NCBI RefSeq assembly: GCF_009909145.1
Contig: NZ_JAAAPJ010000001.1
Span: 1 to 64,000, forward strand
Direction of reading: 5' to 3'
DNA: 64,000 bases
From: Corallococcus silvisoli
GTDB lineage: Bacteria > Myxococcota > Myxococcia > Myxococcales > Myxococcaceae
Both the position numbers and the translations under genes were made by a program. Shown in pieces: positions 7,047 to 16,281 of the stretch; positions within the stretch are counted from its first letter, which is position 1, and every line of letters begins with the position of its first letter. Below the pieces are notes generated by a model. It did no database searches, was not told the DNA's origin, and saw nothing but the letters and a program-made list of their open reading frames with translations.

Positions 7047-10000
7047 TCCGACGGCATCCGGGCGAGGGCCTGGCGCAGGTCGTCTCGCAGGCGGTTCGCG
7101 TCCTTCCATCCCGGCCGCGCGGTGAGCACGGCCTCGGTCAGCGTCAGGCCCCGCTGGAGGTGGGCGCGCGACGCCTTCCTCGCGCCCCACTCGCGCAGGA
7201 AGGCGCCGTAGGCCAGCCGCGAGTCCAGGTTCGCGGGCTCCAGGTCCACGGCCTGCTGGAAGCTCCGGGCGGCGGCCTCGAAGGAGGCGTCGTCGGGCGC
7301 CTCGCCATGCAGGGCCCTCCCGCGTGCCTCCAGCGCCTGGGTCTCCGCCTTCCATCGCCACGCCTGCGCGAGCGACGGGTTGAGCTTCAGCGCGCGCTCC
7401 AGCGCCTGCGTGGCCTGGGCGAGCGCGGCCCGCGGATCTCTCCCCTGCTTCAGCGCGAAGGCGGCCACCGTCTGGTGCACCTGTCCCAGGTTGGCCCACG
7501 GCTGCGCGAGCCCGGGCAGCAGGGCCGTGGCCTGCTGGAGCGCGGCCTGGGCCTGCGTCGCGCTCGCGGTGGGGTCCTGGCCGCTCAGCAGCGTCCAGGT
7601 CGCGCGCCACATGCGCACCTCGCCCAGGTTGTTGTGCGCGAAGCCCACGGAGGGGGCCGCGGCGATGGCCTGCGTGAAGGCGCGCTCCGCCTCGTCCAGC
7701 AGGGGCGCTGGCGCGTCGCCCCGGTCCCACGCCTCGCGCGCCTGGTCGAGCAGCACGGTGCCCACGCCATTCAAGAGCGGAGGCAGGCGCGGGTTGATGG
7801 CGACGCCCTGGCGATAGCACTCCAGCGCGCGGGCGAGCCCCGGCCCCGCGGCGCCGCCGTGGTCGCGCTGGCGCAGGGCGAGCGTGCGGTGGACCTCGCC
7901 CAGGTAGAACCACGGCACGACGTGGCCCGGGTCCAGGGCGCTGGCGCGCTCCAGGGCTGTTCGTGCCTCTTCCAGGTCGCGGTCCGGGGACGGGGCCTTC
8001 GGGTGGTTGGCGCGGTTCACGTACGCGGTGCCCAGGTTGATCCACGCGTCCGGCCGCTTCGACTCCAGGGCCAGCGCCCGCTGGTAGGCCTCGATGGCCT
8101 TCGCTCGGAAGGGCAGCGAGTCCCCGCCGCGTCCGTCCTCGGAGTCCGCCCACACCTTGAAGACGAGGCCCAGGTCCAGGTGGAAGTCGTAGTCGCGCGC
8201 GGACTCTGGGATGGACTCGAAGCCGGCCACGGCGGCCTGGAGCTGTTCGCGTGCGTCCTCGTTCCGGTCCTGCCGGTAGCGGGCCCACTGCCACCAGCCC
8301 ATGGCCAGCGCGTGGCGTGCGTCCACGCTGTCCGGCGCGAGCCTCAGCGCCTCCTTCGCCGCGTCGAGCGTGCGCAGCAGCAGGGGCTCCACCTCGCCAC
8401 CGCCGCTGACGCGCACCTGGGCGAGGCGCCGGTGGAGCCGGGCCTCCAGCACCCAGGTGTCCGCCTCGTCGGGGGCCGCCGTCCGCGCGCGCTCCACGGC
8501 CTCCAGGCCCCGCGTGTACGCGGGCAGCACGTCGCCCTGTCCGGACACCTCCAGCAGCAGGGCCTCTTGCTCCAGCTCCGCGCGGGCCCGGTGGACGGCG
8601 GACACGCTGCGGCCGATGTTCGCCGCCGCGTCGTAGGCCCGGCGCCCGGCCTCCAGGTCGTCCCGGGCCGCGTCGCGCTCGCTCGCCAGGGCGTGGCGCA
8701 CGGCGCGGGCGAGCAGGATGTCGCCCCGGAGCTGGGGCGCTTCGTGGAACCACGGCAGCCGCGAGCCCAGCGCGTCCAGCGCCTTCAGCGCCTCCTCGAA
8801 GCGGTCCTCGTGGAAGGCGCGCAGGGCTTCGGCGTACTCGGGCGCGGGCAGCTCCGCGCCCTGGCTCCGCTTCAGGAAGTCCAGCGCCGGGTCGCGAGAG
8901 TGGACCTGGGCCTCTCTCTGTTTCGCCGCGCGCTGGGTGGCATCCGGGATCCGGTCCGCCTCCAGCCGCTCGTGCTGGTAGCGGCGGCCCAACACCCGCG
9001 CGAGCGCATACGCCACGCGAGGTTCGTGGAACCCGGTGGCCCAGGCCGCCTCCAGGTGCGTGCGCGCGGCCTCCGCGTCACCCAGGGCCAGGAACCCGCG
9101 CCCCAGGGCGTAGTGGCCCGGGCCCGCCGCCACGGTGCCCGCTTCGCGCATGGAGGCTTCGATGTCGCGCATGCGGGCGCGCATCGCCTCGCGGTCCCTC
9201 CGCGTGTCGTGCAGGGGGGCCTGACCGGAGTAGCGGGCCTGGGCCTCGATGCGCTCCACGCCTTCGGTGAAGCGCCGGGTCAGGGCCTCGCGGCGCGAGA
9301 CCTCCCGCCGCGCCATCACGCCCTGGCCCACCGTGCCCGCCACCGCGAGTCCGGCGACGCCCGCGACCAGGACGGCCACCCGGTGGCGGGTCACCCACTT
9401 GCGGACGCGGTACGCCGGGCCGGTGCGCGCGAGGACCCGGCCGCCGTCGAGGAAGCGCGTGAGGTCGTCCGCCAGCGCCCGCGCGGACCCGTAGCGCCGC
9501 GAGCGGTCCTTCTCCAGGCACTTGAGGACGATGGCCTCCAGGTCCGCGGGGAGGGTCGGGTCCAGGTCGCGAGGACGGCGGGGCTCCTGGGTGGAGATGC
9601 GGCCGAGCAACTCCAATCCATTGGCGCCAGTGACAGGAGGTTGGCCGGTGAGCAGGTGATAGAGGGTGGCGCCCAGGCTGTAGACGTCCGCGCGGCGGTC
9701 CAGGCGGGCGACCTCGCCCCGGGCCTGCTCCGGCGCCATGTACTGGGGCGTGCCCAGCACGGTTCCGGTGGCGGTGGCGCCATCGCCGCCGGTCCAGTCG
9801 CGAGCGAGGCCGAAGTCCATCACGTATGGGTGGAGGGCGCCGTCCTCGGCGCGTTCGACCAGGATGTTGGAGGGCTTGAGGTCCCGGTGAATGAGTCCCG
9901 CGAGGTGGGCGGCGTGCACGCCCAGCGTGGCGTCGCGCAGCACGAGCGCCTTCTGCTCCACGGACAGGGCGCCGGCCAGGGTGTGCAGCGGCGCTCCCGC

Positions 10001-10687
10001 GACGTATTGCATGGCGATGTACGCGCGCCCCTGGACCTCGCCGACCTCGTACACGCGGCAGACGCGCGCGTGGTCGACGCGGGCCTGGGCGCGGGCCTCG
10101 GAGATGAAGCGGCGCGACAGCTCCGGGTCCTCGTCGCGCACGAACTTCAGCGCCACGTCGCGGTGCAGCCGCGGGTCCCGCGCCAGGAAGACGCGGCCCA
10201 TGCCGCCCTGCCCGAGGAAGCGCAGGGGCTGGTAGCGCTCCCAGTGTGGCACCGGGAACGCGGGCCCGTCTCCACCCGGGGGCGGCGCACCGCCCGGAGG
10301 GAGCGTGTCCTCCGAAGTGGCGGGCCGTGGCGCGTTGTCGTGCGGAGGTCCAGCCTCGCCTGGAGAGGGTGCGGCGCCGGGAGTGGCGGGCTGGGCCCGG
10401 TCGTGCGGGCCTTCGCCGCTGTCCGGGGGGAGTGAGGGCCGCGAGCCGTCGTGCGGGCGTTCACCGTTGAAGGGAGGGCTCGCGGGAGGCGGCGTCTCGG
10501 TCCCTGCTTCCAGCTCCTTGCGCAGCGACGTGAGCGAGCCGGGCGTGAGCCGCCCCCGCTTCACGAGCAGCTCGAGCGGAGAGGCGCCGTGCCGCGCGGC
10601 CTCCTCACGCAGGGCGTCCACCTCTTCGCGGGAGAGCAGGCCCTCGGCCAGGGCCAGCCGCAGCTCCGCTTCGTTCGACTCAAGCAC
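7043..10687 (-). CDS. Ser/Thr protein kinase with TM helix and TPR tail (kinase 1)
   Basis: A kinase of about 1214 residues. The first 60 residues form a small helical domain (ALAEGLLSREEVDALREEAA) also found in kinase 2. A Pro/Gly-rich linker carries repeated PHD-like motifs. The kinase domain has GQGGMG (159-164), the ATP-binding Lys at 181, HRDLKPSN (267-274) and DFG (291-293), so it should be active. A transmembrane helix is predicted at about 437-457, followed by roughly 750 residues of TPR-like helical repeats, presumably periplasmic or peptide-sensing. The GTG at 10687 is chosen by alignment with kinase 2 (ESNEAELRLAL against ESYEEEVLLAL); the frame is open 19 codons further. The convergent stop overlap with the lipoprotein and the FHA-type activator next door suggest a signalling unit. 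Confidence 0.88.
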   Translation of the reverse strand: MLESNEAELRLALAEGLLSREEVDALREEAARHGASPLELLVKRGRLTPGSLTSLRKELEAGTETPPPASPPFNGERPHDGSRPSLPPDSGEGPHDRAQPATPGAAPSPGEAGPPHDNAPRPATSEDTLPPGGAPPPGGDGPAFPVPHWERYQPLRFLGQGGMGRVFLARDPRLHRDVALKFVRDEDPELSRRFISEARAQARVDHARVCRVYEVGEVQGRAYIAMQYVAGAPLHTLAGALSVEQKALVLRDATLGVHAAHLAGLIHRDLKPSNILVERAEDGALHPYVMDFGLARDWTGGDGATATGTVLGTPQYMAPEQARGEVARLDRRADVYSLGATLYHLLTGQPPVTGANGLELLGRISTQEPRRPRDLDPTLPADLEAIVLKCLEKDRSRRYGSARALADDLTRFLDGGRVLARTGPAYRVRKWVTRHRVAVLVAGVAGLAVAGTVGQGVMARREVSRREALTRRFTEGVERIEAQARYSGQAPLHDTRRDREAMRARMRDIEASMREAGTVAAGPGHYALGRGFLALGDAEAARTHLEAAWATGFHEPRVAYALARVLGRRYQHERLEADRIPDATQRAAKQREAQVHSRDPALDFLKRSQGAELPAPEYAEALRAFHEDRFEEALKALDALGSRLPWFHEAPQLRGDILLARAVRHALASERDAARDDLEAGRRAYDAAANIGRSVSAVHRARAELEQEALLLEVSGQGDVLPAYTRGLEAVERARTAAPDEADTWVLEARLHRRLAQVRVSGGGEVEPLLLRTLDAAKEALRLAPDSVDARHALAMGWWQWARYRQDRNEDAREQLQAAVAGFESIPESARDYDFHLDLGLVFKVWADSEDGRGGDSLPFRAKAIEAYQRALALESKRPDAWINLGTAYVNRANHPKAPSPDRDLEEARTALERASALDPGHVVPWFYLGEVHRTLALRQRDHGGAAGPGLARALECYRQGVAINPRLPPLLNGVGTVLLDQAREAWDRGDAPAPLLDEAERAFTQAIAAAPSVGFAHNNLGEVRMWRATWTLLSGQDPTASATQAQAALQQATALLPGLAQPWANLGQVHQTVAAFALKQGRDPRAALAQATQALERALKLNPSLAQAWRWKAETQALEARGRALHGEAPDDASFEAAARSFQQAVDLEPANLDSRLAYGAFLREWGARKASRAHLQRGLTLTEAVLTARPGWKDANRLRDDLRQALARMPSD

Positions 10688-10818
10688 GCAGGGATGCTCC
10701 CATCGCGGGCAGCGTAGCGGAGGCTCCGCCCGCCACGCACTCACGCCAACGGCGGGTCCCCCTGCGTCCGTCGCGGCGCGGCTTGCGGCGCCCCGCCGCC
10801 TGTTCCCAAGATGCGAGC

Positions 10819-11625
10819 ATGAGCTCCACGTGGGTCCTGGAAACGCCGCCGCCGCCGCCCGATGCGCGCATCGCCTATGGCGAAGCGCCGCAGCAGTTCA
10901 CGGAGCTGCGCCGGCCGAAGGGCAAGGGCCCGCACCCGGTGGTGCTCTTCGTCCACGGCGGCTTCTGGCGCGCGGAGTACGGCCTGGAGCACGCGGGCCA
11001 CCTGTGCGCGGACCTGACGAAGCGCGGCTTCGCGACGTGGAGCGTGGAGTACCGGCGCGTGGGCCATGACGGCGGCGGCTTTCCCGGCACGCTGGAGGAT
11101 GTCGCCTCCGCGGCGGATCACCTGATGGACGCCGCGCCGTCGCTGGGGCTGGACCTGACGCGCGTGGTGGCGATGGGCCACTCCGCGGGCGGGCACCTGG
11201 CGATGTGGCTGGCCGCGCGGCACCAGCTGACGGCGAGGCAGCCCCTCTACCGCGACGCGCCCCTGAAGCTGAAGGGCGTGGTGTCCCTGGCCGGGGTGCT
11301 GGACCTGGCGCGGGGCGCGGCGCTGGACCTGGGCCAGGGCATCGTGAAGACCTTCATGGGGGGCACGCCGGAGCAGGTGCCGGAGCGCTACGCCGTCGCG
11401 TCACCCTCCGCGCTCCAGCCGCTGAAGCTGCCCCAGGTCCTGGTGCACGGCTCCGAGGACGACACCGTGCCCCTTCAGATCAGCGAGGCCTTCCACGCCC
11501 GCGGCCTCCAGCAGAAGGACCCCGTGCACCTCGTGCCGCTGAAGGGCGCGGGCCACTACGAGCTCATCGACCCGCGCTCGAAGGAGTGGCCCCGCGTGGT
11601 GCAGGCGGTGCGGACCCTGCGCTGA
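10819..11625 (+). CDS. Alpha/beta hydrolase, kynurenine-formamidase-like
   Basis: A 268-residue alpha/beta hydrolase. It has the oxyanion motif HGGFWR, the nucleophile elbow GHSAGGHLA, an acid in VHGSEDDTVP and the His in GAGHYELIDP. HGG[FY]W followed by GHSAG is the arrangement of arylformamidases (kynurenine formamidase) and related esterases. The kynurenine cluster at 51.6-59.4 kb lacks a formamidase, so this gene is a candidate, although it lies 42 kb away and general esterase activity is equally possible. The ATG at 10819 is used because it begins just before the first conserved strand. It diverges from kinase 1. Confidence 0.78.
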   Translation: MSSTWVLETPPPPPDARIAYGEAPQQFTELRRPKGKGPHPVVLFVHGGFWRAEYGLEHAGHLCADLTKRGFATWSVEYRRVGHDGGGFPGTLEDVASAADHLMDAAPSLGLDLTRVVAMGHSAGGHLAMWLAARHQLTARQPLYRDAPLKLKGVVSLAGVLDLARGAALDLGQGIVKTFMGGTPEQVPERYAVASPSALQPLKLPQVLVHGSEDDTVPLQISEAFHARGLQQKDPVHLVPLKGAGHYELIDPRSKEWPRVVQAVRTLR

Positions 11626-11633
11626 GCGCGGGG

Positions 11634-11649
11634 CCCGCGGCGCCGCGGG
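11634..11649. terminator. G+C-rich hairpin between convergent genes
   Basis: CCCGCGGCGCCGCGGG is a perfect 16-bp palindrome lying between the stop codons of the hydrolase and glutamine synthetase genes, which converge here. No T-tract follows, so it may block or pause transcription in either direction rather than act as a classical terminator. Confidence 0.35.
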
Positions 11650-11653
11650 TGCT

Positions 11654-13093
11654 CTAGAAGAGGTTCCAGAGGTACTGGTTCGTCACCTCATGGTGGAACT
11701 GGATCTCCGCCTCCTTCACGCGCGTGCCCAGCTGCTTGGGGCACCGGTCCGCGGAGCCCACCTTCAGCTCCGCGTACTTGCCCTGCACCTGCTCACCCAG
11801 CGTCTGGGCGATGAACTGGCTGCCCTTGAAGAAGCGGATCGCGTCGTAGATGTTGTCCGGCAGGAAGCGGGTGCGGCTGCGCTTGGTCTCCGCGTCCTCC
11901 TGCGGCGCGGGGCCCTCCAGGCCGGTCTTCAGGAGCGTGAAGAGCACCATGTAAGGGTTCGCGTCCGGGGCCACCGAACGGCACTCGATGCGCGCGCTGC
12001 GCTCGTTGCCGAACGGGATGCGCACCATGGCGCCGCGGTTGTTCGCGGAGGCCTTGATCTGATTGGGCGCCTCGTAGTGCGGATCCAACCGGCGGTAGGA
12101 GTTCACGCTGGAGTTGAGGACCAGGCAGATGTCGTTGGCGTTGTTCAGGAGGCGGTCGATGAACTCCCAGCCCATCCCCGACAGGTTGTCCTGCCCGCCC
12201 TTGTCGTAGAACAGGTTCTTGTTGTTCTTCGACAGCGACATGTTGATGTGCATGCCATTGCCATTCACGCCCGTGACGGGCTTGGGCAGGAAGCTGGCCG
12301 TCAGCCCCTGCTGCGCGGCCACCTGGCGGCAGAGCAGCTTGTAGAGCTGGATCTGATCCGCGGCGATGAGCGCCTCGCTGTACGAGAAGTTCATCTCGAA
12401 CTGGGAGGGCGCGACCTCCGGGTGGTCCTTCTCGTTCTGGAAGCCCATGGCGCGCTGCGCTTCCGCGGCCTTGTCGATGAAGGTGCGCAGCCCGTCGCCC
12501 GGCAGCGCGTGGTAGTAGCCGCCGATGGAGATGAACTCGAACTTGCCCTCTTCGTGGTAGTGGCGCTCGGCGTCACGGCTCTTGAAGAGGAAGCCCTCGA
12601 TTTCGGGCGCCGCGTGGAACACGGTGCCGTCCTTCTGGAACAGCGCCTCGGTGGCCCGCTTGAGCTGGCCGCGCATGTCCGAGTGGTACGGCGTGCCGTC
12701 GCGCTCCAGCACCTCACAGAAGGCCAGCACCTTGCCGGGGCCAAAGATGTCGGAGGGCAGCCAGTAGAACGCGCTCCAGTCCACGTTCAGGCGCAGGTCG
12801 CTCTCCGCCTGCGCGGAGAAGCCGCGGATGGAGGAGCCGTCGAACGTGAGGTTGTCCGCGCTCTTGAGCAGGAACTTCTTGTCGTAGTCCAGCATGTGCA
12901 GCCGACCTTCCAGGTCGGTGAAGCACACGGTGATGGCCTTGATGCGCTTCTCGTCCGTCAGGTACTTGATCCGCTCCTCGCGAATCTTGTCCGGAGACTC
13001 GCGCCGCAGGCGCTGTTCCTTCACCTTGAGGTTGAGCTCCTCCAACTCGTCGTAGGGAATCTCCAGGAAGTCCCGCAGCGGCTTCTGCTCCAT
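11654..13093 (-). CDS. Glutamine synthetase, type I-like
   Basis: 479 residues, typical of glutamine synthetase I (L-glutamate + ammonia + ATP to L-glutamine). Diagnostic motifs are DGSSIRGF (85-92), EIEGF (164-168), KPVTGVNGNGMH (271-282, ATP signature), NNRGAMVRIP (351-360) and RIECR with ANPYMVL (369-384). A Tyr in DNIYDA (413-418) sits where enterobacterial enzymes are adenylylated; whether it is modified cannot be told. The long N-terminal extension (residues 1-50, highly charged) and divergent sequence suggest a separate subfamily rather than the main glnA product. The ATG at 13093 has GGAGG eight bases upstream. Confidence 0.88.
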   Translation of the reverse strand: MEQKPLRDFLEIPYDELEELNLKVKEQRLRRESPDKIREERIKYLTDEKRIKAITVCFTDLEGRLHMLDYDKKFLLKSADNLTFDGSSIRGFSAQAESDLRLNVDWSAFYWLPSDIFGPGKVLAFCEVLERDGTPYHSDMRGQLKRATEALFQKDGTVFHAAPEIEGFLFKSRDAERHYHEEGKFEFISIGGYYHALPGDGLRTFIDKAAEAQRAMGFQNEKDHPEVAPSQFEMNFSYSEALIAADQIQLYKLLCRQVAAQQGLTASFLPKPVTGVNGNGMHINMSLSKNNKNLFYDKGGQDNLSGMGWEFIDRLLNNANDICLVLNSSVNSYRRLDPHYEAPNQIKASANNRGAMVRIPFGNERSARIECRSVAPDANPYMVLFTLLKTGLEGPAPQEDAETKRSRTRFLPDNIYDAIRFFKGSQFIAQTLGEQVQGKYAELKVGSADRCPKQLGTRVKEAEIQFHHEVTNQYLWNLF

Positions 13094-13159
13094 GGTCCTG
13101 CCTCCAGGCGTGTCCCCCGCCGGAAGCCCGGTGGGGACAACGAAATCCATGCGCGCAGG

Positions 13160-13186
13160 TATTTACATTCCGCGCGTTGAAATCAA
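13160..13186 (-). promoter_or_regulatory. Candidate sigma-70-type promoter of glutamine synthetase
   Basis: On the minus strand TTGATT (13186-13181) and TAAATA (13165-13160) are separated by 15 bp in an unusually A+T-rich patch for this genome, 67 bp before the glutamine synthetase ATG. The spacing is short, so the assignment is tentative. Confidence 0.35.
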
Positions 13187-13330
13187 GCCTAATTTCGGTG
13201 AACTGAAGGCTAAAGGCCTTGTCGGGTCGCCCACGGACGGCCCCACGTCAAGGGACGGGGCGCCCGAGGTCCGGGCCAGTGGACACTCCGCGCCGCGTTG
13301 CGTCGTCCGCATGTCCGCCTCTGGACGGAG

Positions 13331-14590
13331 CTAGGGCAGCGGCGTGAGCCCCTGGGCGGGGAGGGCGGTGCCGGCGGGCCAGAGCACGTAGGCGGCCCCT
13401 CGGGAGTGCTGCCATGCGCGCCACAGCTCGGCGCGCGGGTACGTGGCGCCGGTGGTTTCGTTGGAGGAGAAAGCAGGATCATTGACGACGACGTCGCCGG
13501 TGGCGGTGAAGCCCTTCACGACGATGAGGTGGCCGTCGGTGCGGCGGGCGGCGCCGCCGGGGAGCTCCCCGGGTTCGTAGGCGATGCTGATGCTGACGGG
13601 GATGCCGGCGGCGATGAGGCGCTCCACGGGGGCGAAGGAGTCGAAGCGGGCGACGAGCCCGTGCAGCGCGCCGTCCGCCATGTGGGCGGCGTAGGCGGTG
13701 TTGAAGCTCCAGTTGCCGGTGCCCTTGTAGACCCAGTCATAGGTGTGGGCGGCGGCGGTGGGGACGGGGTGTTCCAGGTCCGCGCGGTGGAGCTTCCGGC
13801 CCCAGTACCCGAGCAGCATGGTGGTGGACGTGGGGGAGCACCAGACCTCGCCGCCGTCGGGGTAGACCATCTGCGAGTAGCCGGGCACGTCCAGCACGGT
13901 GCCCCACGCGGTGCGGTCCGCGGTGGCGTCCTGGGGCGTCAGGCGCGTGTCGGTGAGGGCGGCGGCGAGCGCGCGGACGCGGGGGCTCACGCCGGGGCGC
14001 TCGGAGAAGAGGGACACGGTGACGCGCAGGGCGTCCGCGCGGCGCTTCAGGTTGAGCGTGTCGGTGAGGACGTTGCCGTCGCCGTCGCCCTGGCCGTCCA
14101 CGCTGTGGCGCGCGACGGTGGCGGTGTCGAAGGCCCAGATGCCCAGCTCGTAGTCCTTCGTCCAGGTGCCCTCGATGCGGGCGGCGACGGTGAGCTTCAC
14201 CCAGGTGCCGGGAGGCGTCTGGGCGTCGAACGAGGGCACCACGCTGTCGAAGCCGCCGGGGACGGACTGGAGCTCCGAGGTCGCGGTGCCGACGTGGAAC
14301 GCGCCGCCGTTGTAGAAGCTGCCGCCGTCCGTCCAGCCGCCGGCGGGGAACGGATCCGTGCCCTGCTTCGCGGTGCCGGGGTCCAGCTCCAGCGCGCCGT
14401 CGGCGGAGACGCGGGTGCCGTCGCGGGTGAAGCGCGCGAGGTCGCCGGTCATCGCGGTCCGTTGCCAGAGCCGCGCCGGGGAGCCCGCCTCCGTGGGTGT
14501 GTCCACGGGAGGCGACGGGGGCGAGGAGGCGCACGCCCAGACGCACGAGGCGAGCAGGACAGCGGAGAGGACGCGGGCGCGGGCGTTCAC
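13331..14590 (-). CDS. C39-like cysteine peptidase lipoprotein
   Basis: 419 residues. The N-terminal signal has a lipobox around LLASC (Cys16) or VWAC (Cys20). Residues about 40-225 form a beta-rich region with no clear family. The C-terminal part is a papain-fold C39-like peptidase: catalytic Cys251 in GEVWCSPTSTTMLLGYW, His354 in DGHLIVVKGF and Asp371 in VVVNDPAF. Such secreted proteins cleave peptides outside the inner membrane; the natural substrate is unknown and no bacteriocin or ABC exporter genes are nearby. The start at 14590 gives the signal sequence directly. Confidence 0.8.
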   Translation of the reverse strand: MNARARVLSAVLLASCVWACASSPPSPPVDTPTEAGSPARLWQRTAMTGDLARFTRDGTRVSADGALELDPGTAKQGTDPFPAGGWTDGGSFYNGGAFHVGTATSELQSVPGGFDSVVPSFDAQTPPGTWVKLTVAARIEGTWTKDYELGIWAFDTATVARHSVDGQGDGDGNVLTDTLNLKRRADALRVTVSLFSERPGVSPRVRALAAALTDTRLTPQDATADRTAWGTVLDVPGYSQMVYPDGGEVWCSPTSTTMLLGYWGRKLHRADLEHPVPTAAAHTYDWVYKGTGNWSFNTAYAAHMADGALHGLVARFDSFAPVERLIAAGIPVSISIAYEPGELPGGAARRTDGHLIVVKGFTATGDVVVNDPAFSSNETTGATYPRAELWRAWQHSRGAAYVLWPAGTALPAQGLTPLP

Positions 14591-14695
14591 GCGCCCGATT
14601 CTCTCAAACGCTCGCAGGGGCCTACAAGATGGGATTCCTTGAAAGTCCGGTTGGACGACAGGGGTTGCTTTCCGAGGGCTGTCGAGGGACGTCGC

Positions 14696-16009
14696 TCAGG
14701 CCCAGAGCTCCTGCTCCAGGGTGTCCAGCAGGGCCAGGGCGGCCTCGGGGGTGGGCATGCCCGCCTCGGTGACGATGCTCGCGTCGAGCGGCACGGCGAC
14801 CTCCTCGCGCAACACCCCCACCGCGCGCCGCTGGGCCTCGCGCAGGCCCTCGCGGTCCTTGTCGGAGAGGCGTGGCTGGGCCCACTGATGGATGTCCCAG
14901 GACAGGGCCGCGTGCCGCGTCTCGTCCTCCGCGATGCGGGCCATGGCCTCGCGCACCTCCAGGTCGCGCGCGTGCAGGGCCTGGTGGTGGGCGAGCAGCG
15001 CGCCGTACGTCTCGCGCACGCAGCCCTCCACGGCGTTCTCCAGGGCCACGTCGACGAGGGAGCGCGGAGGCAGCTCCGTCACCACCGGGCGCGGGGGCGT
15101 GGCACCGAAGCGCCGCGCGAGCCGGTCCGTGACCTGGGCGTGCTGGACCTCCTCCATGGCGCTCCGGTGCGCCGCGTCCTGGAGGCCCATGTCCGCGCCG
15201 TGCAGGGCCAGCTCGTCGCGCAGCCGCAGGAACGCATGCACGGACGCCGCCTCCAGGTGCGCCGCGTTCGCGAAGTAGCGGCCCAGCGCGTCCTCGCCCC
15301 CGCACGCGTCCGCGACCTGGAGCCCCACGGGCCGCCGGCCGATGTTGCAGTTGGGACTGCCCTTCTCCAGGACATGCTCCTCCAGCTCCTGGACCTCGCC
15401 CGACGCGGACACCCGCACCACGTGCTGCGTCAGCGCCGTGCCGGCTCCGCAGGCATAGCCCTTGTTCCCGATGACGTTGAAGCTGCCATCCGCGTTCTTC
15501 TTCACCGCGCCCTGCTCCAGCGTGGAGCAGCTCAGCGCGTAGCCCGCCGCGAAGGTCCGGAGCACGGCCTCCTGTTCGGTGTCGATGTTCCCCAGCAGGC
15601 CTTGGAGGGCGTCCTGCGTCGCGTAGGTCTTCACCTCGTCACCGGACGTCGTGACCAGGAAGTATTCGGTGCAGGAATCGATGCAGTCCCTGTGGAAGCC
15701 CGAGGCCACGTTCGCCTGTTCCAGGGCTGCCTCGCAGGCGGGGACGTCGATGGCTGTCGCGCAGGCCCGGCCGGAGGTGGAGGCGGGATTGGACCCGGCG
15801 GCTCCTTGATAGGGATTGAGAGAGCGGAGCTGGACGAAGTCCGGCGCGGGGGAGATCCGCAGGTCCCCGAGCGCGGGGTGGCCCTGGTCGCACTCGATCC
15901 GCGAGTAGCCCTCCAGGTCCGCGCCGCCACAGCCCGCCAGCACCAGCGGCGTGGCGAGGGTCGTGCGCAGCGCCCGTGAGAAGAGGTGCCGCAGCCGGTG
16001 GACGTTCAA
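14696..16009 (-). CDS. Ferritin-like domain lipoprotein
   Basis: 437 residues. After a signal peptide with lipobox LAGC (Cys27) comes a Cys-containing domain (to about residue 235) without a clear family. The C-terminal 190 residues form a four-helix ferritin-like bundle. Its ligand pattern is visible: AAHLEAASVHAF, EEVQHAQV, VRETYGALLAHH and IAEDETRHAALSW, that is two E...ExxH sets expected for a di-iron site. The protein is probably exported, which is unusual for ferritins. The start is TTG at 16009, preferred because GGGAG lies six bases upstream and no ATG precedes the signal peptide. Iron or oxidative-stress function is inferred from the fold only. Confidence 0.72.
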   Translation of the reverse strand: MNVHRLRHLFSRALRTTLATPLVLAGCGGADLEGYSRIECDQGHPALGDLRISPAPDFVQLRSLNPYQGAAGSNPASTSGRACATAIDVPACEAALEQANVASGFHRDCIDSCTEYFLVTTSGDEVKTYATQDALQGLLGNIDTEQEAVLRTFAAGYALSCSTLEQGAVKKNADGSFNVIGNKGYACGAGTALTQHVVRVSASGEVQELEEHVLEKGSPNCNIGRRPVGLQVADACGGEDALGRYFANAAHLEAASVHAFLRLRDELALHGADMGLQDAAHRSAMEEVQHAQVTDRLARRFGATPPRPVVTELPPRSLVDVALENAVEGCVRETYGALLAHHQALHARDLEVREAMARIAEDETRHAALSWDIHQWAQPRLSDKDREGLREAQRRAVGVLREEVAVPLDASIVTEAGMPTPEAALALLDTLEQELWA

Positions 16010-16179
16010 GGATGACTCCCAGGCGGAAGGGTGCCCGGGGCCTGGAGCAATGCGGATGCCAGGAGCCCTTCACCGTCGGCTCCCTCGGAGCGGGGCGCCC
16101 GGAGGGCGGGGGAGGGTCAGAAACCTGAGGGGGACGGCTGACTTCCTGACGCTCCTGCCCGGACGCTCGCGGGGGTGTG

Positions 16180-16198
16180 TACCCGCGGTTCGTGGGTA
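16180..16198. promoter_or_regulatory. Near-perfect palindrome upstream of the MoxR operon
   Basis: TACCCGCG and CGTGGGTA, separated by GTT, form an 8-3-8 inverted repeat with one mismatch. It lies 84 bp before the chosen MoxR start in a 272-bp gene-free region. It could be an operator for the four-gene operon; no regulator gene is adjacent. Confidence 0.35.
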
Positions 16199-16281
16199 GG
16201 AAACCGTCACGTCCTGGCCGGACCCATGAAGGCAGTCAGCGCGTTTGCCGGATGTCAGATGGCCTGGATAGCGTGCGACTC

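Noticed and set aside
6584..10435. An open frame of about 1283 codons on the plus strand opposite kinase 1
   Set aside because: The minus-strand kinase has all catalytic motifs; the opposite frame is a low-complexity shadow.
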